Notes: generated from the sequence alone by a model not told the origin. Counted from the stretch's first letter, positions 52,303 to 60,918 are shown. The stretch: DNA of 64,000 bases from CAZGUG01 sp964625335 (GCA_964625335.1 CAZVBE010000008.1:20892-84891); one strand, 5' to 3'. Numbers and translations: made by a program.

Positions 52303-53316
52303 TTATTCGACAATACCGGCTTCTTTATAATATTTAAGAGCTCCGGGATGCATTTCTATGCCCATTGCTTCGTAGTATTCGACAGAAGCATCAGGACCCC
52401 AGGCAAAGTATACATTTTTCATATATTCCTTGGCTCCGTCGGTCATCATGGTTTTGGTTATTTCATATATTGTATCTTCAGGGGTATCTTTATCGGCAAC
52501 CAAAAGGGAACCAACGGCTGTAACCAAAACATCCTCATCCACGCCGCTATAACTGCCGGCAGGAATAGTGAAAGCCATATATGAAGGATTATCGGCAACA
52601 AATTCTTCAATGATATCAGCATCGACAGGGATTAAAGCGACATCTCTTGTTGCTGCAAGGTCAACAATGGCTGGCATTGGAATTGCTGATCCACCAACAA
52701 AGGCACTAATTTGACCGTCACGCAAAGCAGTAGCAGCAGCGCCATAGCCCAGGTTCTGAATCTGAACTTGGTCCGTAATACCGTAGGCGTCCAAAAGCGC
52801 TAAGGCTGCGCCCTCGGCACCGCTTCCAGGCTCACCGATAGATACTTTCTTTCCGACCAAATCTTGAATTGATTCAATTCCTGTACCTTCAAGAGTAATC
52901 CAGTGATACGGAGCTGTATCAACGGTCATGATCCCGCGTATATTGTCGGCGGGACCGTCGGCTTCGAATTGTCCTAACCCGTGTGTACGTTCATACATAG
53001 CCGAACTACCCGATAGGGCAATATCGATTCGGTCACCAAGAATTCTGGCATTCTCATAAGAACCCTTGGTAGTTTGAGCAGTAACCTGGACGGGGGAATC
53101 TACTTCCCTCATGTATGCAGATAAGCCTCCGCCATAAAGATAATAGCTTCCTCCGACAGAACTGGTGCCAACAACAGTGAACATGGCTCCCCTATTCCCG
53201 GAAGAATTATTGTCAGCGCCGGGTTCAGGCGTTTCATTACTGCTGCAGCCGGATAAAACAAAAACAAATACCATTAATCCTATAATTACCATAGCCAACT
53301 TTTTACTCTTAAACAT
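52303..53316 (-). CDS. TRAP transporter solute-binding protein, TAXI family (1)
   Basis: 337-aa lipoprotein (lipobox VLSGC near residue 23) of the TAXI family. FTVVGTSSVGGSYYLYGGGLSAYM (about 46-69), KVSIGEPGSGAEGAALALLDAYG (about 162-184) and the C-terminal HPGALKYYKEAGI are family signatures. ATG at 53316 follows AAGGAGG. It is the first gene of the operon running down to 45236. It is homologous to the TAXI protein at 62889. Confidence 0.92.
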   Translation of the reverse strand: MFKSKKLAMVIIGLMVFVFVLSGCSSNETPEPGADNNSSGNRGAMFTVVGTSSVGGSYYLYGGGLSAYMREVDSPVQVTAQTTKGSYENARILGDRIDIALSGSSAMYERTHGLGQFEADGPADNIRGIMTVDTAPYHWITLEGTGIESIQDLVGKKVSIGEPGSGAEGAALALLDAYGITDQVQIQNLGYGAAATALRDGQISAFVGGSAIPMPAIVDLAATRDVALIPVDADIIEEFVADNPSYMAFTIPAGSYSGVDEDVLVTAVGSLLVADKDTPEDTIYEITKTMMTDGAKEYMKNVYFAWGPDASVEYYEAMGIEMHPGALKYYKEAGIVE

Positions 53317-53550
53317 TCTTTTACCTCCTTAGATATTTATTTCTTGCTGTAATGCCCTGCTTTATAATCTGAATTCTCTCCTATCACCCCGCTTTGCCCG
53401 GATAATATTGGCTTGAAACTATTGCTACAAACCATAGATTATATCAAATAACTTGCTTGTGAGGCCGGACATGAAATTAACTAATTCCGTATTGTAGAAT
53501 TTAATTCCATGTTCTTTTAATAAAACTATATATGTTTTATACTTTCTTGT

Positions 53551-53605
53551 CAACAGCAAAGGTCAGGCCCGGTTGTATTACAACCGGGCCTGACCTTTGC
53601 TGTTG
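53551..53605. terminator. 25-bp perfect inverted repeat, terminator of the chemoreceptor gene
   Basis: Arms 53551-53575 and 53581-53605 are exact complements around TATTA. It ends 14 bases from the chemoreceptor stop, and TTTTG follows on the plus strand. The arm length is exceptional for an intrinsic terminator. The rest of the gap 53317-53550 holds a TATAAT-like box and repeated TAATTCC motifs (53482-53508). Confidence 0.75.
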
Positions 53606-53618
53606 TTTTGTTCACATT

Positions 53619-55592
53619 CTACAGTTTAAACCTTGAAATCGAGTACTGGAGCTTTTCGGCAATGCCTGCAAGCTGTTCTGCCGAGGATGCTATCTGTTCT
53701 ACGGCAGCAGCCTGCTCTTCTGCCGCAGCAGACACCTGCTGGGTTCCTGCCGCGCTGTCTTCCGCCACGCGCGTTATATCATCCATTGCTTTTCCTATGC
53801 TGTCGGTATTGCTACTAAGCATCCTTACAGCATTGGATACCTGTTGAATATTTTGTTCCAAATCTGCAATACAGTTTTGTATGTTCTGAAATGCGCCGGT
53901 AGTCTGTACAACAGCTTTTTCCTGCTCATACACAATGGTTTCCACTGCTTTTGTTTCATGTACAGTCTCCTTGATCTCTCCCTGTATCTGGATTATCAGT
54001 TCAGCTATTCTCCCTGTCGCCGTTTGGGATTCCTCAGCAAGTTTCCTTACTTCTTCCGCAACAACGGCAAAGCCCCTTCCCTGTTCACCGGCCCTTGCCG
54101 CCTCAATCGCTGCGTTTAGTGCCAATAGGTTTGTCTGCTCGGCAATATTGCTTATGACATCTACGATCTGGTCTATCTGGGATGATTTTTCTGATAAAAC
54201 CGATATGCGGCTGCCCATACTGTCGGTTGCATTTTTATTCTCCGCCATCTTCTCTTTCTGGTATTCCGCTAATTCCACACCGCTTTCCACAGCTTCTTTG
54301 GATTTATCCGTTAGTTGTGCAGAGTTTGATATCGCTTCATTTATCTTATTCATTTCGGATATCGCTTCCATAACCATGTCCCTGCCCTTTTGAGCAGACA
54401 TCGACTGCTCGCCGGCGCCCTGTGCCAGTTCGGAAACGGTAGTGGCTATCTGTTCGGCGGCCCTGCTTGCTTCCTCTGAAGTAGAAGATATTTGCTGTGT
54501 AGATGAAGCAATGTTAATCCCCAGATCTCTTGTTTCAACAAGCAATCCTTTCATCTTTTCAATCATGTTGTTAAAGTTCTGTCCCAGTATTCCTATTTCA
54601 TCCTTTGTCTTTACCGATGCGCGCACCTGCAGATTGCCGGAAGCAACATAATTGGTAACATCGGCCATATTGCCCAGCGGCCTTACAGACTTGGAAATCA
54701 ATAGACCTGTAATTATGGATATCACAGCTGCCAATACAAGCCCTACACATAAAGACATTATACGAAGACCATTTACAGTATTAAGAAGCTCATCCTTTTC
54801 TGCGGTAACAGCTATAGACCATCCGGTTGTTTTTATAGGCTCATATGAAATAATTTTTTCTATCCCTTCACTCTCATAAAAATCCGTCCCGGCCTCCTGC
54901 TTCACCATTCTGGCTGCTGCTTCCGACAGCGATTCGCTTTCGTCCGTCAGGAAATTTGATTTGAGTATCAGGCTTTTGTTGGGATGTGCGACCAATACAC
55001 CATCCTTGTTCAGCATGAATGCATAGCCGGTATCGCCGAACTCTTCTGAATTTATCTGGTCAACAACGCTGCCTATCTGCATAGAGCCGCCAAAAACCCC
55101 TGCAATGTCTCCGTCAGCATCCCTGATAGGCGCAGCTGTTATAATAACTACTTCGCCGGTACTTTTGGAACTAACAGGATCGGATATAACCGTCTTTCCT
55201 TCATTCAGTACCCTGAAAAAATAATCCCTGTCAGAAATATCTCCGTTTAACCTCAGACTGTCAAAATAGTTGCCTTCCAGGTCTGAAACAAAGAGCATCT
55301 CATAGTGATCAAGCAGGTCTATTCTCTTTAACACATATTCGAGAAATATATCATGGTCCATAGTAGAAATTTCATCGGTGGATGCCATGATTTCTATCTC
55401 CTGTTTCCATTTCATCAGCTTTTCGTCCGTAACTGCCGCCAGTTTTCCCGCCTTGTCATAGGCAGTCCCTTCAATGTATTCAAGTATTATGGACCTTGAC
55501 ATTGTATATGTTCCCGCACCAATGACCGCAAACCCAATAATTGATAGAAGCAGTACCGGAATCATAATCCTCATTCTTAAGCTTTTGTTCAT
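53619..55592 (-). CDS. Methyl-accepting chemotaxis protein with extracellular Cache domain
   Basis: 657-aa receptor. An N-terminal helix (about residues 8-30) is followed by a dCache sensor (about 35-275; DRDYFFRVLNEGKTVISDPVSSKSTGE), a second helix (about 283-303), HAMP (about 305-360) and the methyl-accepting/CheA domain with the hairpin tip IAEQTNLLALNAAIEAARAGEQGRGFAVVAEEVRKLAEES (about 484-523). ATG at 55592 follows GGAGG. It is transcribed alone behind a c-di-GMP riboswitch, so receptor synthesis is tied to the motile/sessile signal. Confidence 0.95.
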   Translation of the reverse strand: MNKSLRMRIMIPVLLLSIIGFAVIGAGTYTMSRSIILEYIEGTAYDKAGKLAAVTDEKLMKWKQEIEIMASTDEISTMDHDIFLEYVLKRIDLLDHYEMLFVSDLEGNYFDSLRLNGDISDRDYFFRVLNEGKTVISDPVSSKSTGEVVIITAAPIRDADGDIAGVFGGSMQIGSVVDQINSEEFGDTGYAFMLNKDGVLVAHPNKSLILKSNFLTDESESLSEAAARMVKQEAGTDFYESEGIEKIISYEPIKTTGWSIAVTAEKDELLNTVNGLRIMSLCVGLVLAAVISIITGLLISKSVRPLGNMADVTNYVASGNLQVRASVKTKDEIGILGQNFNNMIEKMKGLLVETRDLGINIASSTQQISSTSEEASRAAEQIATTVSELAQGAGEQSMSAQKGRDMVMEAISEMNKINEAISNSAQLTDKSKEAVESGVELAEYQKEKMAENKNATDSMGSRISVLSEKSSQIDQIVDVISNIAEQTNLLALNAAIEAARAGEQGRGFAVVAEEVRKLAEESQTATGRIAELIIQIQGEIKETVHETKAVETIVYEQEKAVVQTTGAFQNIQNCIADLEQNIQQVSNAVRMLSSNTDSIGKAMDDITRVAEDSAAGTQQVSAAAEEQAAAVEQIASSAEQLAGIAEKLQYSISRFKL

Positions 55593-55624
55593 TTCAGTGT
55601 TCCTCCAATTCTTTATCAAAATGT

Positions 55625-55670
55625 CATCAAAATAATAAAACCTGCCATCCCGGGTAACTGAAAGGCAGGT
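55625..55670 (-). terminator. Expression-platform terminator of the c-di-GMP riboswitch
   Basis: On the minus strand ACCTGCC (55670-55664) and GGCAGGT (55646-55640) form the stem, followed by TTTATTATTTTG. It lies between the aptamer and the chemoreceptor ribosome site, so ligand binding probably controls read-through. Confidence 0.75.
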
Positions 55671-55683
55671 ATAATGCCAATAA

Positions 55684-55775
55684 CCATTTCAGCAACCCGG
55701 CTACCATAGCAGCTTTACTGCCTTAGGCCCGTAGCTTTGCGTCCCCGCCTTTAAACGGGTTTGCCCTGTTGGAAA
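55684..55775 (-). promoter_or_regulatory. c-di-GMP-I (GEMM) riboswitch aptamer
   Basis: The minus strand reads CAGGGCAAACC, then GGGGACGCAAAGC, GGGCCTAAGGC and GGTAGCCGGGTTGC, the ordered conserved blocks of the GEMM-I aptamer including the tetraloop-receptor region. It precedes a chemoreceptor gene, a common GEMM target. Confidence 0.93.
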
Positions 55776-55823
55776 TACTTTCTACAAAAATCTTTTAATT
55801 CCTTCAAATTTATATAAAATTCA

Positions 55824-55860
55824 ACAAAAAAATAACCTCCGAAATGTAGATTTGGAGGTT
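55824..55860 (-). terminator. Terminator of the AOR operon
   Basis: On the minus strand AACCTCC (55860-55854) pairs with GGAGGTT (55840-55834), followed by ATTTTTTTG. It is 22 bases past the AOR stop. Confidence 0.85.
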
Positions 55861-55881
55861 AAGCAAGCATTGAAAATATTT

Positions 55882-57741
55882 CTATTCACAGCTTTGCAGT
55901 CCAAGATCCCCGATTAGCGAGCTATCGGGCCATCCCGTTTCTCTGTCCCACTGCCGCAGCTTATAGTATTCTGTGAGCATCGGTTCAAGGTTAACCACCT
56001 GTCCGGCAGAACTGCCCTTTTTTACCGGCTCTTTTGTGAAACGTCCCGGCAGCCTGTCGTCGGAGGGTTTAAGGCCTTCTCTTAAGTTGAAAATGCGTTC
56101 AAGGTTTATAATCCGCTCTCCAATGGTAAAAAGCTCTTTTTCATCAAAATCTACACCCGTAACCGCCTGCAGGATTTCACTTATCAAGCCAAACGGCATG
56201 TTACAGCCTAGCTGTGCTATACGGCATAATTCAAGGGAATCCCCTACGGCGTTCATTTCTTCATACCATTTTACCATTGCTGCCTTACCTGTGCTGCTTA
56301 GCCTGTCAGCCGCCTCTTTGCTTCCAAATATCTTCTCCGCCTCCTCCGGCAGCCATGTGGTTTCTGCCAGCGGAAATGCCCTGCAGTGGTCGGCTCCCCT
56401 GCTTGATACCGCCCAGCCCAAGGCCCAGGCCTTTAACCCTCGTACATCCTGTGTAGGTACTTCCATCCCTTTAATTGTTTGCACAAAACCTTCAGAGCCG
56501 GGTATGCTCTTGGATATCCTTTCGACGCCTTCTGCCAGTAAATCTCCCACACCTTCTCTTAATGCGATCTTTTCGATTATTTTCAATATGGCATCTGCGT
56601 TACCCCATTCAAGGTCCAAACCGTCCAATTCTTTGCCTGACAAAAGCCCGTTTTCATAACATTCCGCAATAAATGCTATGACGCCTCCCGTTGAGATGGT
56701 ATCTATACCGTACTGGTTGCATAAATTATTGGCTTTAAGGATTGCTGCCAGATCCCTGTTCCCCAGCTTGGAACCCAGCGAACACATTGTTTCGAATTCT
56801 ACCCCTTCCCCCATGGTTCCCGAGTAGGCTCCGTCCTTAATGCTGTAGAAATGTCCGCAGTGCACCGGACACGCAAAACATGCCTTTGATTTTACCTTGT
56901 ATTTATCCAAAAAGGTTTGCCCGTTAATACTATTGGCATCTTCAAATACCGAATCCAGCGCGTTTCTCGTGGGCAATACGCCTATGGTATTGTAAATATC
57001 CACCAGCATGCTTGTGCCGTATGTCGAGCGTACTCCGTATGACGGTGCGTTGTAAATGGCCTCAAGAAGCTGTTTGTTTAGCTGCGCCAGCCTGTCTGGA
57101 TGAGCTATCTTTACGCCCTTTGTACCGCGGACAACAACCGCCTTCAGGTTTTTGGATCCCATAACGGCTCCCATTCCCGTTCTGCCCGCAGCCCGGGCCA
57201 TATTATTCATAACCGCAGCAAACCTAACCCTGTTTTCACCGGCCTGCCCAATACTAGCTATCTGTATATCGTCGTCCTTTAATTCCTGCCTGATTATTTC
57301 CTCTGTTTCCCATACATTCTTCCCCCACAGGTGTCTGGCATCAGCTATTGCAACCTGTTCGTTATTTATGGTTATATATACAGGGTGTTCACTTCTTCCC
57401 GAAATAATCAGCTGGTCATACCCCGCATACTTGAGTTCCACAGCAAAAAAACCGCCGCTGTTTGAATCTCCCAGCAGACCTGTCAACGGGGATTTTGAAG
57501 ATACGTTATGCCTGCCGTTGGCCGGTACGCTGGTCCCGGTTAGAGGGCCTGTACCAAAACAAAGGTTGTTACCTGGGTCATGGTATTCCAATCCCGGAGC
57601 CTGTCTTTTCATAAGCGTATATACGTTTAGCCCTCTGCCGCCCAGAAAGCGGTTCAGGATTTCCTGTTCCTGCTCTTGTACGTATATTTTCTTCTTATCA
57701 AGGTCTATGTTCAAACATCTGCCTGTCCAGCCAAAACCCAT
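55882..57741 (-). CDS. Tungsten-type aldehyde:ferredoxin oxidoreductase family protein
   Basis: 619-aa AOR-family enzyme that interconverts aldehydes and carboxylic acids, or reduces related substrates, with a bis-pterin tungsten or molybdenum cofactor. N-terminal GRCLNIDLDKKKI and LGGRGLNVYTLM, pterin-site GTGPLTGTSVPANGRHNVSSKSP and AARAAGRTGMGAVMGSKNLKAV, and the 4Fe-4S ligands in CFACPVHC plus a later LELCRIAQLGC are all present. Its ATG overlaps the ferredoxin stop in TAATG. It ends an operon with UbiX, LpdD-like and DHODH-like genes. The BamB-like benzoyl-CoA reductase branch is a less likely alternative. Confidence 0.9.
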   Translation of the reverse strand: MGFGWTGRCLNIDLDKKKIYVQEQEQEILNRFLGGRGLNVYTLMKRQAPGLEYHDPGNNLCFGTGPLTGTSVPANGRHNVSSKSPLTGLLGDSNSGGFFAVELKYAGYDQLIISGRSEHPVYITINNEQVAIADARHLWGKNVWETEEIIRQELKDDDIQIASIGQAGENRVRFAAVMNNMARAAGRTGMGAVMGSKNLKAVVVRGTKGVKIAHPDRLAQLNKQLLEAIYNAPSYGVRSTYGTSMLVDIYNTIGVLPTRNALDSVFEDANSINGQTFLDKYKVKSKACFACPVHCGHFYSIKDGAYSGTMGEGVEFETMCSLGSKLGNRDLAAILKANNLCNQYGIDTISTGGVIAFIAECYENGLLSGKELDGLDLEWGNADAILKIIEKIALREGVGDLLAEGVERISKSIPGSEGFVQTIKGMEVPTQDVRGLKAWALGWAVSSRGADHCRAFPLAETTWLPEEAEKIFGSKEAADRLSSTGKAAMVKWYEEMNAVGDSLELCRIAQLGCNMPFGLISEILQAVTGVDFDEKELFTIGERIINLERIFNLREGLKPSDDRLPGRFTKEPVKKGSSAGQVVNLEPMLTEYYKLRQWDRETGWPDSSLIGDLGLQSCE

Positions 57742-58196
57742 TATTCCGTATCCCCCTTTCCTGCCAGGCGCAAAGCATCCACCGGGCATATATCAACACA
57801 GGCAGGGATTTCCCCGCCGCACAGGTCACACTTTAACGCCACTTTTCCCGAAACGTCCAAATATATGGAACCGAAAGGACAGGCCTTGACACATAGACCG
57901 CATCCTGTGCATTCCTCATAATTAACTACCCATGCGCCCGTTATATCGTTAAATAAAATTGCATCAACCGGGCAGGCCTTTGCACAGGGTGCTCCTTTGC
58001 ACTGGCGGCATATATTGGGTACATCCTGCCCCGTTATCTCGTTCTTTTTTATCCTTATGCGCGATTCATACGGATTGGCTATTTGCTTGTTATGTTTAAG
58101 GGAGCAGTATACTTCACACATTCTGCAACCCGTGCACTTGTTCTTGTCCGCTTCAATCCATTTGCGTCTCAGCTTAATCCTCTCCCTTTCTTTCAA
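57741..58196 (-). CDS. Four-cluster ferredoxin, AOR electron-transfer partner (HycB/AorB-like)
   Basis: 151-aa protein with four Cys clusters: CTGCRMCEVYC (about residues 21-31), CRQCKGAPCAKACP (about 63), CTGCGLCVKACP (about 96) and CDLCGGEIPACVDICP (about 122). This suits four 4Fe-4S centres. Such proteins carry electrons to or from AOR. Its start is unclear: the TTG at 58196 has a poorly spaced ribosome site and overlaps the LpdD-like gene by 23 bases. A CTG inside the overlap is possible. Confidence 0.9.
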   Translation of the reverse strand: MKERERIKLRRKWIEADKNKCTGCRMCEVYCSLKHNKQIANPYESRIRIKKNEITGQDVPNICRQCKGAPCAKACPVDAILFNDITGAWVVNYEECTGCGLCVKACPFGSIYLDVSGKVALKCDLCGGEIPACVDICPVDALRLAGKGDTE

Positions 58197-58569
58197 GTTC
58201 CTTCAGCCATTCCTCCACACAGCTAACAGCTGTATCATTTATTTTTTTCACTGTTTCTATCCCTGCTTCACCAATATCGTCGTAATGGATCCCCGCTATT
58301 ACCACAGCAGGTCTCTGTGCGGCTTTGCACAGGGCCTCGGCAAGGGGACGGGCAACATCCTCGTCTTTGTGTCCGATAACGTTCATAACCGAAACAGTTG
58401 AGCTTACTTTACCGGAACCGTCAAGACTTGGCCGGGGAATTGCGAGCACAACAGTGCCAATATGTTCCTGCCCTCCACCTATCGTCATCACAATATCTTT
58501 GCCCGTGATGCCAAAGGCATATTTTATTTCCAATCCATTTTTTGATAATACCTTCTCTGTATACTTCAT
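58174..58569 (-). CDS. LpdD-like prenylated-flavin chaperone domain protein
   Basis: 131-aa protein with IGGGQEHIGTVVLAIPRPSLDG (about residues 31-52), SSTVSVMNVIGHKDEDVARPLAEALC and AGIHYDDIGEAG. It resembles the small LpdD protein of gallate decarboxylase clusters, thought to help load prenyl-FMN onto UbiD partners. Its ATG overlaps the ubiX stop by four bases (ATGA), so the two are translationally coupled. No UbiD enzyme is visible in the window. Confidence 0.75.
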   Translation of the reverse strand: MKYTEKVLSKNGLEIKYAFGITGKDIVMTIGGGQEHIGTVVLAIPRPSLDGSGKVSSTVSVMNVIGHKDEDVARPLAEALCKAAQRPAVVIAGIHYDDIGEAGIETVKKINDTAVSCVEEWLKELERKGED

Positions 58570-59141
58570 TGTTTATCTCCGCTTTCGTCCTGCCATCTTC
58601 CGGCAAGATTATTATCATATATGCCAAATAAATCCAGCAGCCTTCCTACAGTGTGATTGACAATATCGTCTATGGTTTCAGGTTTTGAATAAAAGGACGG
58701 TACAGGAGGCATAATGACAGCTCCCGCCTTTGCCAGTCTGCACATGTTCTCAAGGTGTATAACATTAAGGGGTGTCTCCCTTGCCACCAGCACAAGTTTT
58801 CTGCATTCCTTCAAAGTTACATCCGCTGCTCTGATAATCAGATTGTCGGTATAGCCGCTGGCAATCCCTGCTATTGTCTTCATACTGCATGGGGCTATTA
58901 CCATCCCGTCTGTATGAAATGATCCGCTGGACAGCGCTGCCGCAAGGTCATCGTTGCTAAATACCCTGTCGGCAAGGGAACAGACATAGTCAATTTCATA
59001 ATCGGTCTCCAGTGTTATGGTTTCCTTTGCCCACTTTGATATAATAACATAGGTGGTAACATTATATTTCTTAAGCGCTTCCAATAAACGTATGCCGTAT
59101 ATGGCTCCGGTTGCCCCGGTAATACCAACTGTCAGTTTCAT
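58566..59141 (-). CDS. ubiX: UbiX-family flavin prenyltransferase
   Basis: 191-aa protein starting MKLTVGITGATGAIYGIRLLEAL. It has the flavin motifs ISKWAKETITLE, VIAPCSMKTIAGIASGYTDNLIIRAADV (about residues 86-113), LVLVARETPLNVIHLENM and GAVIMPPVPSFYSKP. It prenylates FMN to prFMN for UbiD-type decarboxylases. ATG at 59141 follows GGAGTG. It is placed between the DHODH-like and LpdD-like genes. Confidence 0.95.
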   Translation of the reverse strand: MKLTVGITGATGAIYGIRLLEALKKYNVTTYVIISKWAKETITLETDYEIDYVCSLADRVFSNDDLAAALSSGSFHTDGMVIAPCSMKTIAGIASGYTDNLIIRAADVTLKECRKLVLVARETPLNVIHLENMCRLAKAGAVIMPPVPSFYSKPETIDDIVNHTVGRLLDLFGIYDNNLAGRWQDESGDKQ

Positions 59142-59164
59142 CCAAAACACTCCTGACTGATTGT

Positions 59165-60100
59165 TTATTTGTGCCTCTTTGCCGATACCTTTGCAGTACC
59201 TGTCAAATCCTTAATATCCATAATACCATGGGCTGACAGATATTCCTTTATTCCGTCTATTATATTCGGGATAGTACACGGGTCAACAAAGTTACCCGAC
59301 CCTATCTCCACAGCCCTTGCACCCGCAAGCATAAACTCTACCGCATCACTTGGCGTAACTATTCCTCCCGCCCCTATAACCGGAATGCTGACAGCTCTGC
59401 TTACTTCCCATACACGAAGCAGTGCCAGGGGCTTAATGGCTGCGCCGGATAACCCCCCGGTACCCGAGCCAAGGCGCGAATTGCCGGTTTCTGTATCAAG
59501 TGCCATCCCCCTAAAGGTATTTGCCACAACGACCGCATCGGCCCCTTCACTCTCAGCCAGCCCTGCGGCCTCTTCCAAATTGCCTGTATCCGGCATAAGC
59601 TTTATCCATACAGGCAGATGAGTTGTTTGTTTTACAGCCCTGGTTATTTGTCCAACCCTTCGCAGATATCCGGAAGGTTTTAGCTTCCTGTACTGCTCAT
59701 AATCCAAATACGTATTTACTTCCAGTGCGTTAACCTTTGGAAGGGAGCTTATTCCTGATGCTGCCATTTTATATTCTTCGATTTGGTTCCCATATATGCT
59801 TATAATCAGATTTGTATCCAGCTCTTTTAGGCTGGGATAGAAATTTCTTGTAAATGCTTCCAATCCCGGATTCTGAAAACCTATATTGTTCATCATACCC
59901 GACGGCGTCTCCCACAGCCTGGGAGGCTTGTTCCCCAACCGCGCTTCATATGTCAAAGACCTGCTAACAAGTCCCCCCAATATATCCAAAGGAAAAAAAT
60001 CCGCAAAGGAGGATCCGAAGCCAACGGGACCGGCAGCCGTGAAAATAGGATTCTTGAATTTAATGCTGCCAATACTTATTTCTAAATTAATCCTGTCCAT
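59165..60100 (-). CDS. Dihydroorotate dehydrogenase-like flavoprotein lacking the catalytic Cys motif
   Basis: 311-aa TIM-barrel FMN protein related to PyrDB. It keeps NPIFTAAGPVGFG, MMNNIGFQNPG, the FMN region IPVIGAGGIVTPSDAVEFMLAGARAVEIGSGNFVDP and GGLSGAAIKPLALLRVW. However, the NLSCPN block holding the catalytic Cys of class 1B DHODH is replaced by ALEVNTYLDYEQYRK (about residue 125-139). Compared with the intact enzyme at 11595, it probably reduces a different substrate. ATG at 60100 overlaps the PyrK-like gene by 14 bases, so they are partners. Confidence 0.85.
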   Translation of the reverse strand: MDRINLEISIGSIKFKNPIFTAAGPVGFGSSFADFFPLDILGGLVSRSLTYEARLGNKPPRLWETPSGMMNNIGFQNPGLEAFTRNFYPSLKELDTNLIISIYGNQIEEYKMAASGISSLPKVNALEVNTYLDYEQYRKLKPSGYLRRVGQITRAVKQTTHLPVWIKLMPDTGNLEEAAGLAESEGADAVVVANTFRGMALDTETGNSRLGSGTGGLSGAAIKPLALLRVWEVSRAVSIPVIGAGGIVTPSDAVEFMLAGARAVEIGSGNFVDPCTIPNIIDGIKEYLSAHGIMDIKDLTGTAKVSAKRHK

Positions 60101-60890
60101 CAAAGACCACCTCTTCCAACGCGAACACGGGACCGTCTACGCAAACCTTTTTATATTCCTGTTTTCCATTCTCCCCCGTCCTTATGGGAAATGCGCACCC
60201 CGAGCAGGCGCCTATTCCACAGGCCAGTCTTTCCTCCAGTGAAACGAAACCGTCAATCCCATTTTTTATCGCAATTTTCTGGACCTTTGCCATCATTGCC
60301 TTTGGGCCGCATGTATAAATATGGGAATACCGCTTTGCAGCTATCTCTTCTTCCAGCAAATCAATGGCAGTTCCTTTGATGCCGATACTCCCATCCTCCG
60401 TAGCCACCTTCAGCTCGGAAACCCGCCTGAGCCGTTGACGGAAAAAAAGTGATTTTTCAGAAGCAGCGGAATACAGGGTTACCGCTTTAATACCATTTGC
60501 GGCCAGTTCTTCCGCCAACAGCATAAGCGGTGCAATGCCTATCCCGCCTGCCACCAGCAGCGGCCTCGACCCCTCCAATAAGGGAAACGGGGTGCCTATA
60601 GGCCCCATCATGTCAACACTGTCCCCAGCCCTGTATCTGCTTATTATCCCGGTACCCTTTCCCACTACTTTGACTAAAAGACCAATGGTTCCCTCTTCCC
60701 TGTTAACATGACATATACTAATAGGTCTTCTGAGAAAAGGATCCGTACTGCCGGTACACCTTATAAATGCATATTGTCCCGGCTGCACAGCAGCTGCGAT
60801 CTGCGGTCCTTTTATATTCAAATAAACATAATTCTCAACTAAAGCTCTGTTACCAACAACTACGCCCTGTTCAGCCAACCTATCTGCCAT
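60087..60890 (-). CDS. PyrK-like FAD/2Fe-2S electron-transfer subunit (2)
   Basis: 267-aa diaphorase with FAD motif RRPISICHVNREEGTIG (about residues 54-70), NAD motif VAGGIGIAPLMLLAEELA (about 112) and the 2Fe-2S motif CGIGACSGCAF plus VCVDGPVFALEEV. It presumably passes electrons between NAD(H) and the DHODH-like partner. In this operon it might also feed the ferredoxin/AOR pair. ATG at 60890 follows AGGGGTGG. Confidence 0.9.
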   Translation of the reverse strand: MADRLAEQGVVVGNRALVENYVYLNIKGPQIAAAVQPGQYAFIRCTGSTDPFLRRPISICHVNREEGTIGLLVKVVGKGTGIISRYRAGDSVDMMGPIGTPFPLLEGSRPLLVAGGIGIAPLMLLAEELAANGIKAVTLYSAASEKSLFFRQRLRRVSELKVATEDGSIGIKGTAIDLLEEEIAAKRYSHIYTCGPKAMMAKVQKIAIKNGIDGFVSLEERLACGIGACSGCAFPIRTGENGKQEYKKVCVDGPVFALEEVVFDGQD

Positions 60891-60918
60891 TCTGTCGCCA
60901 CCCCTACACAGCTCAAAT

